Counted from the stretch's first letter, positions 11,098 through 22,741 are shown. The stretch is DNA of 64,000 nucleotides from Physella acuta (GCF_028476545.1 NW_026731889.1:124001-188000); one strand, 5' to 3'. Notes: generated by a model not told the origin, from the sequence alone. Made by a program: numbers and translations.

Positions 11098-11821
11098 TCA
11101 ACTGTGATGTTACTTACTATTGGGTTGACATAACTAGGTGACACAAGAAGCATAAAATGACAATGTATTTTTGTTTAGTTGAGATTGTTACTGTATCTCA
11201 TCACTAGCTGCATAGTTATTTAGTATTTACTGCTAATCATTTTTAACTTCTCCCCACTTATTTGGTATAATAGTAACAACTCACACTGGTTTATGAGAGG
11301 TAGTATCAGGTAATGGTTATTTGTTAGGGAAGATGATTAACAACCTATAAGTCACTAATTCAGGACTTGGGTTTGTAGGATAATATTAAATCCACTTGGT
11401 AGGTTTCCGAGTCGATGAAAACAAAGTTTGGCCCCTTCATGCAGAGGGTCAGAAGACTAAAGATACTATTTTAAGCCAGGGTAGAAAAATTGAAGAGAAA
11501 AAGTATACACTGAATTGAAGTTGAATTACAAACTACCTGTCCCATAACTGTTCCATTCTTGAAAGATACTTGATTTTAATTGGATAGTGACAAACAAGAA
11601 ATAACAGGGCATTACAAATATTTATTACTCTGTTAAATTAGTGTATTAATTACAGAAATGACAAGCAGATAATACATTATTTAAGTATCTGGAAATAACA
11701 GTAGTAGTCTGTTATATCATGCTTTGTGATTAATATGGCATACAGTGTTTTTGTTTTACATTTTATGACAAGAAATAGTGTGATGACAATGTATCCATGC
11801 TAAATATAAACATTAAAATGG
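11098..11821. other. intergenic between the LINE fragment and the TAB1 3' end
   Basis: The sequence is AT-rich. A TTTATT at about 11620 could be the TAB1 poly(A) signal on the minus strand. The stretch 11310-11410 faintly resembles a decayed family-1 SINE head but is too diverged to call. Confidence 0.35.
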
Positions 11822-14800
11822 TTATTCTATAGACGGCTCCTCCTGAATGGGATCATAAATAGATTTTGGCATCAGTTCCTGGTACAGAGCTTCTCGCTGT
11901 TCTTCTCCCATTTTATCAAGAGCTGTATACCATTCAGAGAAGTCAACATATGCTTTGACCTGCAAAAAATCAATTATCTTATTACCTGGAAGACACAAAT
12001 GAGAACTTATTTTCAAAAAACTTGTAAAGTTTTTTTATCCATTCGTTTCCTGGGTTTAAATAATATACTGCTCAGTTATAAAAAATAATTTAATAAAGCA
12101 AAAAAGTAAACATAATTTCATCTTGAATGTAAAAATATAAACTTTTGTTAAATTAAGTTAAAACTTGAAAACATTGAAATTCAAGTTATTGCTCAATCAT
12201 CCAAATGTGATTTTTATATCTGGTAAACAAAGGTACTCACTTTGCCTTCAGCATCAAGTTCTAGGTTAGAATTCTCTGAGTGTCTATGTGAAAAAAGTTG
12301 CATCTCCCCACTAGAGCTGGTGCTGTAGTTGCTACTCCCGTTGGTTTGCACCTCTGTGGTGTTTCCCAGGAGATTTGGCCCAGATAAAAGATAGTTTGTG
12401 GGGGTGATGGGAGAATCGGTGGAAGAGCTTTGCCGGCTAGTGTCCAGGCTGGGTGACTTGTACACATTGGCTGGGAACCCAGACAGGTGATGGGGTGGGT
12501 GAGAGGGCGACTGCATGTTGCGCTGCTGCACCGACAGGGGGAAATGGAAGTTCCGCACCAGTAAGGTGATGTCGTCCCGTTTTCGGCACAAGTCTTTTTT
12601 GTCCCCGCTCTGGGTCATGAAAGTGTCATGGTGGATTCTGACCACTCGGTCAACCACAGCCTGCGCCACCCCAGTCAACGTGGTCTGCTGGCCAAACTCC
12701 TGCGCCACCATTTTAGCTATGTCTCCGTTCACAGTTTCGGTCCCTGTGGCATCGGTTAGTGCCTGATACAGGCCATCAGACATAATAACCATGAAAGCAC
12801 AAGTGCTGTCAATTTCTATACCGCCATCAACAAATGGATCGGCAATCACAGGTTCCACTTTAGCAGCACTAGAAAAAAAAACAAAGACAATTCACTTAGA
12901 TTTGCCAACTATCAGACAAGAAACACAATAATCCATTAAAATGTATCAATCAATTTTTTTATCTAACTATACTATATATAAAAATGGAATCACTAAGCTT
13001 CTTGTTAATCTAAAAACAGATTAATACTTTTTTCTCTCTCTCATCACTTGACACATAAAATTTTATTTACACAGTCTGGAAACTAAAATTAAGATGGTGA
13101 TGTGATGGCATTTTACTAATAAATTTGTTTTATTAATTAATGAAGATGCATCTTGTGTAGTGATGCAGGGGTTGGTCTCAAACTGTCAAAGATACTAATT
13201 TAATTTTATCATTGCCTTGACGTAATTGTTAAATTAAAGAAAAAAGTTGATAAAAACCTTAGAATATCAATGTCCTTGTAGCCCCCTTTAACATGGTAAT
13301 CCCCAATACAGCGTGTACAGTCGGAGTTTCCGACTCTTCTCAGAATTTTTAGTTTGTTAACATCCACCCCCACTTGCTCAAGCCTGGCTTGCTCACCAGG
13401 ATCAGCAATAGTGTGGTCGTATGAAAGCTGTATCACTCGGAGGACACCTTCAGGGTTTGTTTTACATAAAAACGCTCTTGTATCACCTGGAGGTATATAA
13501 TTTACAAGTAGCAATGTAGACATCAAGCATCATTTCAATGCCAAAGTTAATTTAAAAGCAGATGTATTTTTTTAATACAACTTTCAATAAACAATTAATA
13601 AAATTTGCGAGTCTTTTATTTTAATTTTGTTTCTTTTTACTTTCTCGTATATACGTAGTATAGAGAAAGTATTGTAATCGTGCAAAAAAAAAAATCGAGA
13701 TTTTTACAAATCTCGACGTTTTACACCTCACTGATACGGAAAAACATAATTTTGCAATCTTGTCCGTATGTCTGTGTGTGTGTGTGTCTGTGTGTGTGTC
13801 TGTCCGTGTGTAAACACGATAACTTGAGTACCGTTACAGCTAGGTTGATGAAATTTCATATATAAGTATTTTATCAAAATCGTAGATCCGTATCAACTTT
13901 TGAGCGATTTCCGACAACCGGAAGTGGTACTTTTCCTACTTTGAATTTTTTAAAAGCCTATAACTTGAGTACTATTTCAGATAGATAAATGAAATTTCAC
14001 ATGTAAGTAAAAGATCTAATTCTCTACCTTCTGTTAAATTTTGAGTAATTTCCGTTGACTGGAAGTAGTAATTTACGCTACTTCCGATTTCTCAAAAAAC
14101 TAATGTAAATTTTAAAAGTACTAATAATATTGCGCACTATTATGCGCTTTTTTTATTTGCGTTCACTTGGTGTGCAATTAATTTGTCTACGAGATTTTAT
14201 TCTATTTTTAAAACTTTAAGTATTTAAAATGGATTAAAAATCATGTCTATAGCCCGAGTTTCCATCCCCTGTTATTTTATATAAGAATATTCGAGAAAGT
14301 TTAGGGGAGATCACTCCCGGTTTATTTCTTACATTTTCTAGGTTATGAGCTTGATCAGTTCCTTTAGTAAGACCTATATTTGTTGATACGGTCTAAATAA
14401 TGTTTATAGCTACAGAGGTGGGCACCATAAAATCGGTAAAAAGAAATAGTAATGTATTAAGATAGTTATAGTTTTTATGTATAGCTTTAAGTTTAATAAG
14501 AGTTACCTTACCAACATTGGCTACATAGAGTTTGTTGTTATAAATAAGAACAACAGTTGCTGTAGTGCCACCAGAAATATTTTTGTCCAACTCTTGAAGT
14601 TTGCTAATGATGTCAGGATATTTTTGATAGGCCTCATACTGACTAATGCCCTAAAAAATGAATTGTTATTGTATTAGGTGTATATAACATATATACAAAA
14701 AGTGTAATTTTTTTAATTTGATAGGTAGGTACTTAATTTTCATTTATTTTTTATATATTATAAAGCCATAGGCTACAAAAATGATGAGCTCTTAATTACA

Positions 14801-15787
14801 AATGTAACTGTAGCTCTGGTCTAAAAATAGCAATCTTAGATGCAGCATTCATCATCCACTTACATCTGGCAGTCTGTCCTGACATGTTGTTCTCTCAGCC
14901 AACAACCCATCCATTGACTCAAAATAACCTTTCTCCACGCCAATAAAAGCCTGATAATTTCAAAGTAAAATAAAAAATGTTTAAAAATCCTCCTAATTGA
15001 CATTTGCTTTTCATTGCTTTGTCAAGGTCATATTTCTGTGTGGTTATCAAATTATGTCTATTTTACTTAAGCAGCCTCCGTGCATTTTGAAATATTAATG
15101 AAAATGTTTCCCTGTTTTGTCGATATAAACTTAGAAATCTGATGGCTTAAAGTAAAGAAGTAAAAAAAAAAACTTACTTGTCTCAAGGCTTCTTTCACTT
15201 GTTCATCTGCAAAGTTAGGCTGTAACTGACCTAATAAAAGCTCTGCAGGAATTCTCTGAGCAGCAAATTCTGCCACACGTGTACCATTGTGGCCATCAAA
15301 GACACCATAGAGAAAACAGCTGTCATGTCTGGTAAAAAAGGGAATCAGAACACAAAGTTACTCACTCATTTGCATGAAGTTATTTTTTATCTTTAAATGT
15401 TATGAGTGTTAAGAAGTAAGTATGGAAAGGCACACTGAAGTTGATTGTATAAATTCTTAACTCGTCTAATACAATTAGAAACAATCATTCAAAGAAATCG
15501 TTCTTGTGCTATGAATATCAATGGAAATATTTATATGCTATTGATAATTTCAAACAAGTTGCATTCACTAAAACTGGATTTTTTTTTTATACTACATCAG
15601 AAACTTTTTGAAAAAAGGAAATATATATAAAAGATGACAATGTTAATCACCTGAAATGGAAATTTCTGTCTTCATTGTCATGTGCTTCTCGTCTGTTACC
15701 ATCTTCACGATAGATTTGATTGGTTGACAAGCCAACTCCAGAAAAATGACAAACTGGTAAGTCATCAGTCCAGCTTAGAGCAGGATC
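11822..15787 (-). CDS. TAB1: TGF-beta-activated kinase 1-binding protein 1 (PP2C-like)
   Basis: Seven exons join in phase: 15787-15651, 15328-15178, 14950-14864, 14650-14512, 13486-13258, 12868-12241, 11959-11822. They give about 503 residues; human TAB1 is 504. Landmarks match human TAB1: SWTDDLPVCHFSGVG at the N terminus, GVFDGHNG, AAQRIPAELLLGQL, ISGGTTATVVLIYNNKLYVA, IGDYHVKGGY, LTGVAQAVVDRV and a C-terminal YVDFSEWY. The last is the TAK1-binding alpha-helix motif. The protein binds and activates TAK1 in innate and stress signalling. Unlike human TAB1 it keeps PP2C metal-site residues (see findings). The initiating exon is not fixed. The best candidate is a short exon near 16292-16275 whose ATGCAG precedes donor GTATGT; a similar ATGCAG lies near 16150. 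Intron 4 holds a 0.7-kb repeat. Confidence 0.94.
13632..14332 (+). repeat. ~0.68-kb dispersed repeat (family S), copy 1
   Basis: The copy begins TTTTTACTTTCTCGTATA and ends ATCACTCCCGGTTTATTT. It contains two hairpins (TTTCTC...GAGAAA; ATCGAGATTTTTACAAATCT), a TGTCTGTGTG stretch and conserved blocks such as ACACGATAACTTGAGTACCG. It matches 16940-17621 (inverted) and 20208-20873. It lies in TAB1 intron 4. There is no open frame of note; the Cys/Val-rich frame comes from the TG repeat. Confidence 0.8.
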
Positions 15788-16915
15788 CTATAAATGTGAA
15801 TGATGAAAACTTTAGAAGCCAACAATAATCTGCTAACTGCTATTGACTTTTATATAAGACATGAGCAGCAATATTATCAAGAAATGAATAATCATGAGCA
15901 TTCAAAACATGAATCAACATAGACATTTCATTATAATCTGCATACAAAACACATGGGTGGATTCACAATAATTAGTGTCCGATTTTAGGTTTGAAATTAA
16001 CATGTGATAATTTTTAATGGTGGAATTAAAAAATGTGTATGCGTCTTTATTTTTGGTAAGTGTCATTCCTACATATTGGTATAGTTAACTTTGATCCCAG
16101 AACTCAACAATAACATTAGCTCTAAACTCAGCTATAATGCTAAACATAACCTGCATGGTTGTATCTATCATAAGTGTAGTACCATCTATACAAAGAAGTA
16201 GATATGGCTTATCAAGAATGAAGAAATATCATTTGAATTATTATTTAAACTTAAATTTATGACTTATTACATACCTGCATTGTTGTAGACACCTGAGATT
16301 GGTGTAATAATAAAATGTTGGTAATGCAGTTGGAATTCAGAGGTTTGGCATATCATAAATATCTACCTTGGTCAATTCTGTGGTAAAGTTTTTTAAAAAG
16401 TTAGTTAAAAATGTAGCAGAAACAAAATTGCTTACTCATATCAATTGTTATTAATCACTAAAATGTCTTGTTTTCTTGTTAACTTAAAGAGTTATTTCTC
16501 TTATTTCTCTTATTTTTTTCATACAGACATGGCCAGTTCAATCAATCCTCTATTATATCTATATAGAATCAAATATCAATGACTCCTATGTTGCCATTGT
16601 TAGACTCCAGTACATTATCGTGTTGAATCAAACCCAGGTCCTAGACTAATTTTAGAGAACCAGAACTTTAAACATTATCACTTAATTTACGTTTGTTTTG
16701 TTTTAATGTAACTGCTTGCCAAAGAGTTATTTTAAGTCCAATGAATCTGATGTTCCAATTTTTACTGCACTCAAAATGTGTCAATGAGTAAACAACTTAT
16801 TTTTATTTCTGCTTTGTCGACTGAACTGAATACCTAGATCTATATCAAAATTGCTTGAAATACGTGTCAGGATTTTTCTCCAGCTGACAAGAAAATGTGG
16901 ATGATTATAGATAAC
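15788..16915 (-). other. TAB1 5' region
   Basis: This should hold the TAB1 start codon, 5' UTR and promoter. Candidate minus-strand first exons ending ATGCAG|GT occur near 16275 and 16150, of which the first has the better donor (GTATGT). Nothing else was recognised. Confidence 0.35.
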
Positions 16916-17838
16916 GGTGTCCGATAATGGAATCTTCTTTAAAATAAACCGGGAGTGATCTCCCCTAAACTTTCTCGAATATTCTAATATAACACTACGG
17001 GGGATGGCAACTCGGGATATAGACTTCTAGACATGATTTTTAATCCATTTTAAATACTCAAATTTTTTAAAATAGAATATAATCTCGTAGAAAAAAGAAA
17101 TGCACACCAAGTGAACGCTAAATAAAGATGTGCATAATAGTGCGCAATATTATTAGTACTTTATAAATTTACATGCGTTTTTGAGAAATCGGAAGTAGCG
17201 TAAATAAGTACTTCCGATAAACGGAAATTACTCAAAATTTAACAGAAGGTAGAGAATTAGATCTTTTACTTACATGTGAAATTTCATTTATCTATCTGAA
17301 ATAGTACTCAAGTTATAGGCTTTTGAAAAATTCAAAGTAGAAAAAGTACCACTTCCGGTTGTCGGAAATCGCTCAAAAGTTGATACGGATCTACGATTTT
17401 GATATAATACTTATATATGAAATTTCATCAACCTAGCTGTAACGGTACTCAAGTTATCGTGTTTACACACAGACACACACACACACACAGACATACGGAC
17501 AAGATTGCAAAATTATGTTTTTCCGTATCAGTGAGGTGTAAAACGTCGAGATTTGTAAAAATCTCGATTTTTTTTTTTGCACGATTACAATACTTTCTCT
17601 ATACTACGTATATTCGAGAATGTAAAAAGGGGTGTTGGGTTGTTACTAGTATTGTAGTCTCGACTAATTTTATGGTTAGAAATTAGGGTTAGGCGTATGG
17701 TAGGACCAGGGTTGGGGTTACCAGTTAGGGACAGGGTTAGCATTGACATTAGCCGGCCCTGTGTGTATCCATTTTGTTAACTACCATAAACAGTAACCTA
17801 ACACCCCTTTTTTAAAAAAGATTCCATTATCGGACACC
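16916..17838. mobile_element. small MITE split by a family-S repeat
   Basis: The ends are inverted repeats: left GGTGTCCGATAATGGAATCT (16916) and its complement ending at 17838. The right arm continues inward as a TTAAAAAAGGGGTGTTAGG-type sequence. The matching left-arm part (AAAAAGGGGTGTTGGGTTG) reappears only at 17624, after the 0.68-kb insert. Without the insert the MITE is about 245 bp with arms near 47 bp and a core with degenerate TTAGGG-like words (17690-17755). No target duplication could be set. Confidence 0.75.
16940..17621 (-). repeat. family-S repeat, copy 2 (inserted in a MITE)
   Basis: This is the inverted copy of the repeat at 13632. On the minus strand it runs from ACATTCTCGAATATACG to CACTCCCGGTTTATTTTA. 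It interrupts the left arm of the MITE at 16916-17838 within an A/T run, so it arrived later than that MITE. Confidence 0.8.
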
Positions 17839-18047
17839 AGTGTAAACATTCTCCCCAGCTGTCTAGTCAAGCCTAGTCTAGAGAGAAGAGATAAAGCAGT
17901 CTGACTCTAGACTCTCTGAAGTCACTAAGAGAGAGTAGGCCAACTCAGACTTAAACTCCATGACACTACTAATACCAGCCTTAAGTAAAGTATAAATAAG
18001 AATATGTCAAAACATTATTCATAAGAATATTATAATTATATATAATA

Positions 18048-18180
18048 TAGGATGATATTTTGAGTCGTCCCTTTGAATCCCGGTCAGAACGTCCCCCTGT
18101 CGTGGCCTCAACCAACAGGCGGGCTTGTTGCATTGAGTTAAATATAAACTCAAAACAATAATATAAACAATCTCCTTTGT
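18048..18180. repeat. ~130-bp repeat (second copy of 4692-4850)
   Basis: Blocks shared with 4692 include CCCTTTGAATCCCGG, GTGGCCTCAACCAAC and GTTGCATTGAGTTAAATA. A minus-strand reading frame covering it appears incidental. Confidence 0.7.
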
Positions 18181-19615
18181 AAGTAGTATGCTTTTCACAT
18201 TTAACCAATGTAACAGTTTGCGATTGATCTGCGGCCGGGCTGATTAATTTACATTTATCGAAATTACACACTACACTGCGCCCTCAGTCCGTTATTTCAG
18301 CATGCCCTACTAGTCAATTATAGACAACTTTAGAATCAACACAAGTAGCCAATACACCGATTTTTATTTAATAATCTTCAAAAGCCATTCCTCTAGGGTC
18401 GTTATTTTCATGAAATTGTCGTTTTCCATTTTGTTGTCAGGAAACTGGTATTTAGTTCACGAGAACGTATGAAAACCACTCATGCGTGACTGAAATCGTC
18501 AATTGGGTGCCTTCACGTGGTTTGACACCTGCTGACCTAGGCCGTTGTGTACATCCAAAAATCATCCAAAACTGCCTTTTTTCGAAAAAATTGTTTGGAA
18601 AAATGGCTAAGTCTAATTTTAAAAAGTGTCATTTTTGGGCCCATTTTGAAAACGTAAAAAAATGGCTTTTTCTGCCCTTTTTTAGCTCCAAAATGGCGCC
18701 GCGTGACATCATCGTGACATCAGCCGCCAACCAAAATGCGGAGAAAGCGTACGTTTGATTGGTTGGCGGCTGACACTATGAAATCCTCTAGGGACAATTC
18801 GAATTGTATACCATAACTTTTAGTATAAGTATATATATAAGTATGTAGTATGTATAGTATATATTATTAATATACTTAGTATTATTAAGTAAGCATTAAG
18901 TAATAATAAGTAAGTCAGTCTATTACTATTACAAAACTTAGGACTTAAGTTGACACTAACTACTTTACTACTCGGTCTAAGTACTACCTAACCTACTACT
19001 AAGGCTACTAACTAAATTAATATTAATTATTTATAACTAACTAACTACTACTAAGTACTACTAACACTGTCTAACACTAACACTAAGTCACAAAGTCACT
19101 TGACTGAGACTAAGTCAAGTGTGAAGAAGTGAAGTTTAGTTTAGTGAAGGAAGCTTAAGTTGAGTGAAGTTAGCTGTGTTTCACTTTCTTCAGACTTCAG
19201 ACTTTCAGTGGTTGAGTGTACTGAGTGTAGTAGTGTTAGATACTAGATCTAGATCAACTAGATACTTACTAGATCTACTACTGTTACATAAGTAGTAAGC
19301 CGCTATGTAAGAAAGCAAAATGCACTTTAAACATTTTGAAGTCTGTAGAACACTGTAGTGTAGATTTAGGGGTTTAGGCCTAACTAAATGTGTAGTAAAT
19401 AATAAAATACAATGAAAGTAAATACTAACGACCGTAATGTAAAGTAATGTACCAAAAAAAAAATCCCCACGAATGCATTTCCGATTACCCTTTGTTATGT
19501 CATGTATTATTTATTAATGTTAAAATTATAATATTCAGTTGTCTGTTCACCCTTATAATTTCATTACTAAGCTACTATAATTAATTATAATATAATTTAA
19601 TATAATTATAGATCT
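18181..19615. other. repeat-like non-coding region with hairpin and cryptic simple repeats
   Basis: A perfect 15-bp inverted repeat lies at 18720-18734 and 18759-18773 (TCAGCCGCCAACCAA). Between 18810 and 19280 the sequence is cryptically simple, built from TAGTA/ACTAA/TAAGT words. No protein-coding signal is convincing; the 90-residue frame at 18486-18758 is low-complexity and matches nothing recognised. Confidence 0.5.
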
Positions 19616-19740
19616 AAGGGGTCGTCGATAAATGACGTCCCACGCCTAGGGGGGGGGGGGGGGGGGGGGGAGGGGGGTTCAGACTTTTGTGACGTTGTGT
19701 GACGAAAGGGGGGTAGAGACAGTGTAACGTCACGTTGTCT
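19616..19740. repeat. G-rich CRE-like repeat fragment (family G)
   Basis: The sequence has a GTCGTCGATAAATGACGTCC end, an exceptionally long G run (about 19650-19676) and a second CGTCACGTTGTC block. This layout resembles the elements at 26240-26470 and 35780-36310: TGACGTCA-type word next to a homopolymer. Confidence 0.45.
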
Positions 19741-20207
19741 TAATTCCACGAATCGATTAACATGCATTTTTTGTTTAGTTTTTAGAAAAATAAACTTACT
19801 AAATAGGCCTACTAAATATTTTTTTTTACATTGGTTGCGATACTTCTAACAAAATGTATACTATTGTGTAAGTTGTCAAAAGATTGTGAAATCTTTGTTG
19901 TTCTAATTAAATTGCCCTATAATTTGACGATGTATGTTGTGTAGTAGACTGCCGTATTTGCAAATTTGTCAATGGTGCTATTTGACTAAAGGTCGGAAGC
20001 ATGTCATGTGAGAGTAAGGCAGGGGTATCAGTGTAATGCTTGCTATTCTTTGAAACCCCGATTCCCGAATATTTTATTTAAAAACTATTTACAGAACTTA
20101 TGTTCACACTTAGGGCTGCGACTCTTGCCCTTGATGACATGCCTTGTCTCCCTTACATCATGGTGTCCATGCCGGTATAGCTCATGCTTGTTGAACGATC
20201 TAGAGCA

Positions 20208-20873
20208 AGGGTTCCCAACCTTTTTACTTTCTCGTATAAACGAAGTATAGAGAAAGTCTTGTAATCGTGAAAAAAAAATCGAGATTTTTACAAATCTCGA
20301 CGTTTTACACCTCACTGATACGGAAAAACATAATTTTGCAATCTTGTCCGTATGTCTGTGTGTATGTCTGTGTGTGTGTCTGTCTGTGTGTAAACACGAT
20401 AACTTGAGTACCGTTACAGCTAGGTTGATGAAATTTCATATATAAGTATTTTATCAAAATCGTAGATCCTGGTCAACTTTTGAGCGATTTCCGATAACCG
20501 GAAGTAGTACTTTTTCTACTTTGAATTTTTCAAAAGCCTATAACTTGAGTACAATTTCAGATAGATAAATGAAATTTCACATGTAAGTAAAAGATCTAAT
20601 TCTCTACCTTATGTCAAATTTTGAGTAATTTCCGTTGACCGAAAGTACTAATTTAAGCTATTTCCGATTTCTCAAAAAACGCATGTAAATTTATAAAGTA
20701 CTAATAATATTGCGCACTATTATGCACATTTTGTTTTGGCGTTCGCAATTCTTTTTTCTATGAGATTCTATTGTATTTTTAAAAGTTTAAGTAATTAAAA
20801 ATCATGTCTATATTCCAAGTTATATAAGAATATTCGAGAAAGTTTAGGGGAGATCACTCCCGGTTTATTTTAC
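20208..20873 (+). mobile_element. family-S repeat, copy 3, flanked by a 9-bp direct repeat
   Basis: This is a 666-bp copy of the repeat at 13632. It is bracketed by TCTAGAGCA at 20199-20207 and 20874-20882. TCTAGA words are common here, so the 9-bp match is supportive rather than decisive. The left edge reads AGGGTTCCCAACC, which the other copies lack. No terminal inverted repeat is evident. Confidence 0.65.
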
Positions 20874-21295
20874 TCTAGAGCACATTCTAAAATATCGGTA
20901 GGGTGGCGGGCACCACCTATTTTAAATCGACAAACTCCTTCCATAACTTGTCATTTTCCCATAATTTTTTTTCTTATTTTCGTATAGTCATAATGTATTA
21001 AAAAATAATAAACAAAAATGTTTCAAAATAATAAAATTATTTAATTGCATACACACAGAGTAATGTGTTTACAAAACGTAAAGAAAGTAAACAAAACACA
21101 TAAATACAAAGAAAACACAAAGAAAACATTTAATTAATCGGCACCAGTCAAAAATAGTTCCTTAAACAAATCACCATCAATGAAAGGTTTCTTCTTTTTT
21201 TTGCGAGCATGTGAGATATTTTGAAAGAAGCAATAGGGGCCTTTTTAGAATTTTACACATGTCTAGTGAAAACAGTCTGTTGTGCTGTTAGACTT

Positions 21296-22077
21296 GATTT
21301 TAGATTACAATTTTTAGCGCAATTTCCATACGGACCATTGTGATCATTAACTCGTCATTTCTGGAAGGATGTGTGTCCCCAGCTTTAAGTCGTATCTCCT
21401 CCTCAACGAAGCAATATTGAGGACAGTTCCAAAAGCAAATATGTTAAGCAAGTTCCGAGGATGATTGTGGGCCAAAAAAATTCCCGGAATTCCTTCCTGT
21501 ATTTACCGGAAAAGCCAAAAAACCTCGAACAAATACAGTTTTTTGTCCATATCTCGGCAACCAGACCACTTAGCGACTTGAAACATTTACCAATCGATTC
21601 CTGCCATAATTTAGAACAATATTGCCGAAGAAAGTTTTAAAAAATATCCTTTCGTTCGGTCACAAAAAATTAATTAACAACATTTAAACTGAGCATCGTG
21701 TAGGCCTAGGATGATATTTACTACTTTTTTAAACTGAGCATCGTGTAGGCCTACTCGTTAAAATAAAACTATTTCCGTTGATATAGGTTAATATAATTGT
21801 CTTTTTTTTTAGCGCAAAAAATATCCTTTCGTTCGGTCACAAAAAAATTAAAATTGTTATGGATAACATAAGGAAATTGCGCTTAAATTGTCACTAGACT
21901 TTTTATTAACTTGTTTTTCTTTCTTACTTCAGATTTAAGAGGATAATTCACATTAAAAGTGCCATGATTTGTCTGAAAGTGTCGTTCAACGTTATGTTTT
22001 TTCGGCACTGCAATGCTACTACCACACAACAAACAAACGCATTTATTTTTCAAATTAACGAAACAATATGAATACAT
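21296..22077 (-). mobile_element. hAT-like transposon remnant with BED-type zinc finger
   Basis: Minus-strand 22077-21890 encodes a C-x2-C, H-x4-H pattern (CVCLLCGSSIAVPKKHNVER, then HFQTNHG) typical of BED/C2H2 fingers at the N terminus of hAT transposases of the Charlie/GTF2IRD2 type. The neighbouring 21296-21890 repeats at 25697-26005, with internal parts missing there, as expected of a transposon and its deleted derivative. No catalytic domain was seen here. Confidence 0.6.
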
Positions 22078-22456
22078 AGATCTAGATCCAGAAGAGTCTG
22101 AACTCCTTAAAACTTCTCTGCTCTCTGTGAGAACTAGCCAGTATTTGACTCAGATCGTTAAATGCATGGATGGTAAATGTTGCTCAAATCCAGGAAGCTC
22201 GTATTTCAGCTTAAAAACTGATAGATTTCTTCCTCCACCTTTATCAGTCGCCCAAACAAACTGTGGACTAAAAATACCTGAGCGTTCAACAGATGGCTCT
22301 TCACATAAATTTCCATCTCTTTTTTCTGCTCAGTGTATAAAAGTGCATGAAATCCTCCCCCGCTCTTCACATCCTTATCGCACAATCCCTTATGGTTTGT
22401 ATTGTCCGTCTGTTCAATTCGGGATCAGCGACAGGGTTTGTAAAAATTCATTTTAA
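22078..22456 (+). other. unrecognised open reading frame fragment
   Basis: An open frame from about 22013 to 22456 (end of a 147-residue frame) has a non-repetitive composition with segments such as SYFSLKTDRFLPPPLSVAQ and IPYGLYCPSVQFG. It is not low complexity, yet no family is recognised. It lies between a hAT remnant and a fold-back element, so it is most likely a transposon-carried or relict coding segment. No splice sites were assigned. Confidence 0.35.
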
Positions 22457-22460
22457 AAAA

Positions 22461-22741
22461 CGTTTTAATAACAAGTTTTTATGTAATAATGCACTAAAAA
22501 GTAGAAAAATAAATTATACACTACCATTTAAATAACTATAAAGAAAAGCCTGGGTCTCTTCCTAAATATTAGCTACTACTATTTAAATTACTATAAAGAA
22601 AAGCGTGGGTCTCTTCCTAAATATTAGTAAAGGTATCCAATAGATACTAAAGTGACCCACGCTTTTCTTTTTAGTTATTTAAATGGTAGTGTATAATTTA
22701 TTTTTCTACTTTTTAGTGCATAAAAGCTTGTTATTAAAACG
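22461..22741. mobile_element. fold-back MITE with ~90-bp arms and internal duplication
   Basis: The left arm (22461-22550) and right arm (22655-22741) are near-exact reverse complements, running from CGTTTTAATAACAAG to AAAGCNTGGGTC. Between them a ~64-bp unit (CTATAAAGAAAAGC, then GGGTCTCTTCCTAAATATTA) is tandemly duplicated (22510-22571 and 22574-22626). There is no coding capacity. Confidence 0.8.

Noticed and set aside
12261-12766. Two further frames over the TAB1 region
   Set aside because: They are shadows of the large TAB1 exon, which has clear homology in its own frame.
13680-13865. Cys/Val-rich short protein
   Set aside because: It is a product of the TG repeat in family S, and the frame is not kept among copies.
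18486-18758. 90-residue reading frame
   Set aside because: It has low complexity (Phe/Lys runs), no recognised family and no splice context.
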